Positions 5,350 through 9,328 of a stretch of DNA of 9,328 bases are shown here, piece by piece. The DNA is from Firmicutes bacterium UBA3936. Its GTDB lineage: Bacteria > Bacillota > Dethiobacteria > Dethiobacterales > Dethiobacteraceae. The stretch spans positions 1 through 9,328 of the forward strand of contig DGEC01000113.1 of the NCBI GenBank assembly GCA_002385745.1, written 5' to 3'. Within the stretch, counting starts at the first letter, position 1. The number at the start of each line of letters is the position of its first letter. The notes under the pieces are model-generated. The model saw only the letters and a program-made list of their open reading frames with translations. It was not told where the DNA came from and searched no databases. A program made the translations under genes and the position numbers.

Positions 5350-7224
5350 TTGGCAACAAAAGTAAAGCAGTTTCAGGCAGAAGCAAAAAGATTGCTGGAC
5401 CTGGTGGTTAATTCAATTTACACTAACAAAGAGATCTTTTTGCGGGAATTAATCTCCAATGCCAGCGATGCCATTGACAAAATTTATTACAAGGCACTGA
5501 CTGACGACTCTGTTGCTTTCAACAAGGATGATTATTATATCCGGATTATCCCTGACAGGGAAAAGAGGACACTCACCATAAGCGACACCGGGATCGGCAT
5601 GACAGAAAAGGAGCTGGAAGAAAACCTGGGAGTTATTGCCCAAAGCGGCTCCCTGGCCTTTAAGCAGGCCCATGAGATTAAAGACGGTTATGAGTTGATC
5701 GGCCAGTTTGGCGTCGGTTTTTATTCGGCCTTTATGGTGGCAGATACGGTGACGGTAAAAAGCAGGGCGCTGGGCAGCGAACAGGGTTACTGCTGGGAAT
5801 CCAGCGGAGCGGAAGGCTATACTATTAAACCCTGTGAAAAGGAAACTGTCGGGACAGATATTATTCTCAAGCTTAAGGAAAACACGGAAGATGAAAACTA
5901 TGACGAGTATCTCAATGAATACCGCCTGCATTTACTAATAAAAAAGTATTCCGATTTTATCAGGTATCCTATTAAAATGAAGGTTACCAAGACAAGGCTG
6001 CTTCAAAAAGGGGAGGAAAAGGAATACGAAACATATGAAGAAGAAGAAATAATTAACAGCATGGTACCTATCTGGAACAAGAACAAAAATGAATTGACAA
6101 AAGAGGATTACGAAAACTTTTATTCAGAAAAACGCTACGGTTTTGGCAAGCCGCAAAAATACATCCATATTAATGCGGAGGGTACCGTAAGCTACAGGAC
6201 AATCCTTTACATTCCGGAGAAAATGCCTTTTGATTTTTACACCACGGAGTATAAAAAGGGACTTGAACTGTATGCCAACGGGGTCCTGGTGATGGAAAAC
6301 TGTGCCGAGCTTCTTCCCGACTATTTCGCTTTTGCTAAAGGTATGGTTGATTCAGACGATTTATCCCTTAACATTTCCAGGGAAATGCTGCAGCACGATC
6401 GCCAGTTGCAGCTGATTGCCAAAAACATCAGGTCAAAAATCAAAAATGAACTGGAGAATATGCTAAAAAACGAAAGAGAAGAATATGAGAATTTTTTCCG
6501 AAACTTCGGCAGACTGTTGAAATTCGGAATTTATGCGGAGCTGGGCAGGAATAAGGATTTCCTGCAGGATCTGTTGCTTTTCCATTCTTCCAGGGATGAC
6601 GGCTATGTTACCCTGGAGGAATATGTTCAAAGGATGCCTGCGGAACAAAAGTATATTTATTACATAGCCGGGGAGTCCGTGGACAGGATTAAGAAACTGC
6701 CGCAGACGGAGCTGGTGGCGGAAAAGGGCTACGAAATTCTCTACTTTACCGATGATATCGATGAATTTGCCGTCCGCATGCTGGGCAAATACAAGGACAA
6801 GGAATTCAAGTCCGTTACCAGCGACGACCTGGGTCTCGTCGATGCGGAGGACAAAGAAACAGAGCGGCATGCGGAATTATTTAAGGAAATGACTGAAATT
6901 CTAAAAGACAAGGTAAAAAAGGTGCGTGCCGCCAAAAGACTGAAAAGCCATCCTGTTTGCCTGGCCACGGAAGGTGAACTAACCATAGAAATGGAAAAGG
7001 TTTTAAATGCCATGCCCAACAGTCCCGGCATTAAAGCGCAGCGCATTCTGGAAATCAATACAGAGCACCCGGTATTTCAGGCCCTTGAGAAAGCTTATGC
7101 CGGTGATCAGGAAAAATTTCAATTATACACTGACCTGCTCTACAACCAGGCTCTTTTAATCGAAGGGCTGCCGGTGGAAGACCCCCTGGCGTTTTCGGAA
7201 AAAATTTGCAAAATGATGGTTTAA
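5350..7224 (+). CDS. htpG: Molecular chaperone HtpG (Hsp90)
   Basis: Bacterial Hsp90, a cytosolic ATP-dependent homodimeric chaperone that remodels client proteins. The 624 residues match the usual length. The N-terminal GHKL ATPase domain shows E33 and N37 in RELISNASDA, DTGIGMT (79-85) and GQFGVGFYSAF (118-128). The middle domain carries the conserved GLELYANGVLVM and SLNISREMLQ segments, and the C-terminal dimerisation domain ends at MMV without any organelle-type extension. The start is TTG at 5350: GGAGG at 5335-5339 belongs to a long Shine-Dalgarno match, and MATKVKQFQAEAKRLL aligns with the family N-terminus. It has its own consensus promoter overlapped by a CIRCE element, so HrcA control is likely. 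It appears to be transcribed alone and ends at the terminator at 7408-7435. Confidence 0.97.
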   Translation: MATKVKQFQAEAKRLLDLVVNSIYTNKEIFLRELISNASDAIDKIYYKALTDDSVAFNKDDYYIRIIPDREKRTLTISDTGIGMTEKELEENLGVIAQSGSLAFKQAHEIKDGYELIGQFGVGFYSAFMVADTVTVKSRALGSEQGYCWESSGAEGYTIKPCEKETVGTDIILKLKENTEDENYDEYLNEYRLHLLIKKYSDFIRYPIKMKVTKTRLLQKGEEKEYETYEEEEIINSMVPIWNKNKNELTKEDYENFYSEKRYGFGKPQKYIHINAEGTVSYRTILYIPEKMPFDFYTTEYKKGLELYANGVLVMENCAELLPDYFAFAKGMVDSDDLSLNISREMLQHDRQLQLIAKNIRSKIKNELENMLKNEREEYENFFRNFGRLLKFGIYAELGRNKDFLQDLLLFHSSRDDGYVTLEEYVQRMPAEQKYIYYIAGESVDRIKKLPQTELVAEKGYEILYFTDDIDEFAVRMLGKYKDKEFKSVTSDDLGLVDAEDKETERHAELFKEMTEILKDKVKKVRAAKRLKSHPVCLATEGELTIEMEKVLNAMPNSPGIKAQRILEINTEHPVFQALEKAYAGDQEKFQLYTDLLYNQALLIEGLPVEDPLAFSEKICKMMV

Positions 7225-7240
7225 TCAGATAACCCCCTGC

Positions 7241-7260
7241 CGGCCTTGATGACAAGGCCG
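7241..7260 (+). other. Perfect 8-bp hairpin after htpG
   Basis: CGGCCTTG, loop ATGA and CAAGGCCG form a perfect stem beginning 16 bases after the htpG stop. No T run follows, so it is not a standard intrinsic terminator; it might protect the 3' end of the mRNA or aid another termination route. Confidence 0.5.
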
Positions 7261-7339
7261 CTCCGGGCATCAAAATGATGGAAGCCGAGGGCGGAAAGCA
7301 TTTTAATTTTATTCAGTTGATTGCTAAAGTAATTTAAAT

Positions 7340-7395
7340 TCTGCCGTTTCTCCTTGCTTCCGAGGTGATCTAAGGAGCTATCATAAGGAGGCAGA
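7340..7395 (+). ncRNA. Possible structured RNA leader or 3' element (tentative)
   Basis: TCTGCC (7340-7345) and TCCTT (7351-7355) can pair with GGCAGA (7390-7395) and AAGGA (7385-7389), leaving a 5-base bulge. This closes a loop of 29 bases that contains two more Shine-Dalgarno-like strings. A terminator follows 12 bases later. The arrangement could be a small RNA, a 3' UTR structure of htpG, or chance. I recognise no known riboswitch or RNA family. Confidence 0.2.
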
Positions 7396-7407
7396 CAGGA
7401 ATCATGT

Positions 7408-7435
7408 GCCCTGGATATAAGACCAGGGCTTTTTT
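7408..7435 (+). terminator. Rho-independent terminator after htpG
   Basis: GCCCTGG (7408-7414) and CCAGGGC (7423-7429) form a perfect 7-bp stem around an 8-base loop, followed by six T. It lies about 180 bases after the htpG stop and is the best candidate for the end of that transcript. Confidence 0.88.
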
Positions 7436-7458
7436 ATTCGTGCTTTGAATACTTAGCT

Positions 7459-7467
7459 TGATATAAA
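7459..7467 (+). promoter_or_regulatory. Possible extended -10 promoter of the macro-domain gene
   Basis: TG, one base, then TATAAA (7462-7467) form an extended -10 element 72 bases before the ATG and just after the htpG terminator. No good -35 box is seen at the matching position (about 7439-7444). A second AT-rich TATAAA at 7508-7513 lacks both a TG extension and a -35 box. Confidence 0.4.
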
Positions 7468-7538
7468 AGGAATAGAGGGGCAAAAGCCAGAAATATTAGG
7501 ATAACAATATAAAATAAACTGCTTGGAGGTTAAGGACT

Positions 7539-8057
7539 ATGCCGTTTTCCATTGTCCAAAATGATATAACAAAAATGCAGGTTGATGCCATTGTTAATGC
7601 CGCAAATACGTCACTGAAAATGGGAGGGGGAGTGTGCGGCGCCATTTTTAGAGCTGCCGGCGCCGAACAGCTGCAGGCAGCCTGCGATGCCATAGGCGGC
7701 TGCAGGACGGGGGAGGCGGTAATTACCCCGGGGTTTAAGCTGCCGGTAAAATACATCATTCATACGCCGGGCCCGGTCTGGCGGGGCGGCAAGGAAGGCG
7801 AAGAAGAGCTTTTGCGCAACTGCTATCTCAATTCGCTGAAGCTGGCGGAACAGCACGGTTGCAAATCGGTTGCCTTCCCGCTCATCTCAGCGGGAATCTA
7901 CGGCTATCCGAAAGAGGAGGCCCTGTGCGTGGCAGCATCAGCCATAAGGGATTTCCTCTCTGAAAGCAAAAGCGACATGGACGTTTATCTTGTTGTGTTC
8001 GACCGGGGTACAGTTGAGCTCACCAAAAAATTGTTCGGTGGCAATTTTGCGAAATGA
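7539..8057 (+). CDS. Macro-domain protein (YmdB/MacroD-like, ADP-ribose binding)
   Basis: A 172-residue single macro domain that should bind ADP-ribose or its derivatives in the cytoplasm. Related proteins remove acetyl from O-acetyl-ADP-ribose or mono-ADP-ribose from proteins. Family landmarks are NDITKMQVDAIVNAANTSL (8-26) with N20 and N23, GGGV (29-32), the HTPGPVW segment (75-81), and SAGIYGYP (117-124) lining the phosphate-binding loop. In E. coli YmdB the segment after GGG reads VDGAIHRAAG; here it is VCGAIFRAAG, so the Asp implicated in YmdB catalysis is Cys33 and the following His is Phe37. From memory this Cys/Phe form recurs among Firmicutes homologues, so it may mark a clade with altered chemistry. 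GGAGG lies nine bases before the ATG. It is monocistronic between two terminators. Deacetylase activity should not be assumed. Confidence 0.92.
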   Translation: MPFSIVQNDITKMQVDAIVNAANTSLKMGGGVCGAIFRAAGAEQLQAACDAIGGCRTGEAVITPGFKLPVKYIIHTPGPVWRGGKEGEEELLRNCYLNSLKLAEQHGCKSVAFPLISAGIYGYPKEEALCVAASAIRDFLSESKSDMDVYLVVFDRGTVELTKKLFGGNFAK

Positions 8058-8120
8058 GCTTTACAGGGCACCGGTATTGAGTACAAAGCGCCGGGTTGCA
8101 GCAAACGGCTTTGAAAACAA

Positions 8121-8168
8121 AACCGCTTTTCTATACATGCCGGCAGTATAGAGAAGCGGTTAAGTTTT
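8121..8168. terminator. Strong terminator between convergent genes
   Basis: A 16-bp stem (8121-8136 with 8146-8161, one T-G wobble on the plus strand) closes a 9-base loop and is followed by AAGTTTTT. It terminates the macro-domain gene; read from the other side it is followed by TTGTTTTC and could also serve the solute-binding protein gene. The loop contains the self-complementary string TGCCGGCA. Confidence 0.8.
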
Positions 8169-8199
8169 TCAGCTTCATTTGGCAGGGGGTGGGCAGCTG

Positions 8200-9328
8200 T
8201 TATTTTTCGTCAAAATACATGTCCTGGTAATAGATGCTGCCTGCAATCATATATTCGACGCCATCAAGTTCAGGCGCTTCCGCTCTGGCCGAGACTACTT
8301 CGCATAAGCCGTACCAGGGGGTGTGGTCAACGAAAACCTTTATTGCTTCATACAATTGTTCTCCACGCTCGGCCGGATCGTAAGTAGATATTGCTCCCAT
8401 ACTGAGTTCACCGTAATAATCACGTTCAGGCCCGGACCAGCCAAGCGGAATGAAGGTCAGATACATGGCCAGGATATCCACTGCCAGCATACTGGGAGCC
8501 GATGGTGTAAAAAGAGCGATTTCAAAATTGGCCGCATCCATCAGAGTTCCGAAATATGTTGCCTGGTCGTAGTTGATTATCTGCGAATTTACACCAATAT
8601 CAAGCAGGTTGGCCTGAATCATTTCCGCCATTGTGACTTGATTCGAAGAGCCGTTTGTAATAATGCGGATCGTCTGTCCCACAAGCCCCGCCTGTTCAGC
8701 CAGCTCTCTTGCCCTTTTAGGATTGTAGCCAACGGAATATGTTTCGTGCAGATTGAGGAAGCGGGGTTCAAAATCTGCCAGGTAGTGGGAACACGGGTAG
8801 TCAGTGATTGTGGATCTGCCTTCGTAGATGATGTCAATAATGGCCTGGCGGTCAATGGCATGGCAAACGGCCCAGCGGGCTTCCTTTGATTCAAGCGGCG
8901 TTCCCGGCAGCATGCTGAACAATGTGACATCATTGTAGCGGCCATTGGCGATGACAACATCATAACCAAGCGACTCAACATATTCAATTTCTGAAATGGG
9001 GATGCTTGCCAGGTCGATTTCACCCGTTTCAAGTGCGTTTATGACCTGCGCGTCTTCATTTATAACATAGAACTCAATGTTCTTGATCCCCGGTGCTTTG
9101 CCCCAGTAATCGTCGCGTGCTTCAACCTTCAGGTGGCTGTTTACCACATAATCTGTCACCACATACGGTCCGGTGCCGATAGGATTGCGTGATAACGCCA
9201 CCTCGTCGTAGGACTCTTTGTCCAGAATAAACATTGAGGCGAATCCGGGCTCCTGAGAGGCATTGTACTCTGTGTACCAGAGATCTATGGTATAGTCGTC
9301 TATAACTTTCGTCTTTTCAAAGTCTACA
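8200..9328 (-). CDS. ABC transporter substrate-binding protein, family 5 (oligopeptide/dipeptide/nickel type), C-terminal part
   Basis: The C-terminal 375 residues of an SBP_bac_5 (DppA/OppA/NikA-like) receptor that delivers peptides, nickel or other solutes to an ABC importer outside the membrane. The frame is open to the right edge, so the signal peptide and first lobe lie beyond the window; the ATG at 9234 is internal, since in-frame sequence of the same protein precedes it. Family landmarks are GTGPYVVTDY, the DDYWGKAPGIKNIEF segment, ALETGEIDLASIP and ARWAVCHAIDRQAIID, the usual hinge-lobe motifs. The stop is followed by the shared terminator at 8121-8168, so it is the last gene of its unit, and permease or ATPase partners, if adjacent, lie to the right. 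The ligand cannot be told from this part; no His cluster suggests nickel. Confidence 0.92.
   Translation of the reverse strand, partial: VDFEKTKVIDDYTIDLWYTEYNASQEPGFASMFILDKESYDEVALSRNPIGTGPYVVTDYVVNSHLKVEARDDYWGKAPGIKNIEFYVINEDAQVINALETGEIDLASIPISEIEYVESLGYDVVIANGRYNDVTLFSMLPGTPLESKEARWAVCHAIDRQAIIDIIYEGRSTITDYPCSHYLADFEPRFLNLHETYSVGYNPKRARELAEQAGLVGQTIRIITNGSSNQVTMAEMIQANLLDIGVNSQIINYDQATYFGTLMDAANFEIALFTPSAPSMLAVDILAMYLTFIPLGWSGPERDYYGELSMGAISTYDPAERGEQLYEAIKVFVDHTPWYGLCEVVSARAEAPELDGVEYMIAGSIYYQDMYFDEK

Larger units (their letters stand above)
7225..7538. other. 314-bp gap between htpG and the macro-domain gene
   Basis: I see no credible protein gene here. From left to right it holds an 8-bp hairpin (7241-7260), an AT-rich stretch (about 7300-7340), a purine-rich part with three Shine-Dalgarno-like strings (GAGGTGATC at 7362-7370, AAGGAG at 7372-7377, AAGGAGG at 7385-7391), a clear terminator (7408-7435), an extended -10 promoter (7459-7467) and the ribosome site of the next gene (7525-7529). 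A 14-codon frame from the ATG at 7404 runs through the terminator stem and is probably not a gene. Confidence 0.6.

Noticed and set aside
5171..5365. 64-codon plus-strand frame across the htpG upstream region
   Set aside because: It runs through the htpG promoter, CIRCE element and ribosome site and has no recognisable content.
5449..5931. 160-residue open frame antisense to htpG, and other long antisense frames such as the plus-strand frame 8323-8889 opposite the solute-binding protein gene
   Set aside because: They lie fully inside strongly supported genes on the other strand, lack family-like motifs and lack good ribosome sites; they follow from the coding strand's codon usage.
7404..7448. 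14-codon frame starting ATG-TGC-CCT after AAGGAGG
   Set aside because: The spacing from the Shine-Dalgarno-like string is 12 bases and most of the frame is the terminator stem and T run, so a gene is unlikely, though a leader peptide cannot be fully excluded.
9232..9234. ATG at 9234 as the start of the solute-binding protein
   Set aside because: The same frame stays open to the window edge and encodes plausible family sequence upstream, and the protein would lack its signal peptide and first lobe.

Overview
The window looks like a chromosomal stretch from a low-to-mid GC member of the Firmicutes, most likely class Clostridia (inference). The signs are strong Shine-Dalgarno sequences, three genes that appear to start at TTG, sigma-A type promoters, a HrcA/CIRCE operator, a DegV protein and a DUF134 protein with a cysteine-rich tail. 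I cannot name a genus. The content is mostly housekeeping and metal-homeostasis genes. I see no phage, transposase, CRISPR array, tRNA or rRNA.

Layout. (1) 1-692: a DUF134/UPF0251 regulator-like gene (+) ends at a bidirectional terminator (663-691), which it shares with the convergent operon on its right. (2) 693-3277: a minus-strand znuA-znuC-znuB type ABC importer for zinc or a related divalent metal. It is read from a good promoter at 3249-3277, and a near-perfect 33-bp palindrome of Fur/Zur geometry covers the predicted transcription start. (3) 3304-4245: a divergent degV (FakB-like fatty-acid binding) gene with its own promoter. (4) 4382-5152: a stand-alone calcineurin-like metallophosphoesterase. 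(5) 5201-7224: htpG (Hsp90) with an extended -10 promoter and a perfect CIRCE element over its start site, so it is probably repressed by HrcA. (6) 7225-7538: a 314-bp gap with hairpins, a clear terminator and the start signals of the next gene. (7) 7539-8057: a macro-domain protein of the YmdB/MacroD-like group. (8) 8121-8166: a strong terminator between convergent genes. (9) 8200-9328: the C-terminal 375 residues of a family 5 (oligopeptide/dipeptide/nickel type) extracellular solute-binding protein on the minus strand, cut by the right edge.

How it works together. The one real operon is the metal importer: lipoprotein receptor, ATPase and permease under one metal-responsive operator. The other genes look like single units, each with its own signals. 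The most informative content is regulatory: the Zur-like operator, the CIRCE site on htpG (not the arrangement in Bacillus subtilis), a second unexplained palindrome upstream of the htpG promoter, and a structured region after htpG. I did not find a convincing undescribed multi-gene system here.
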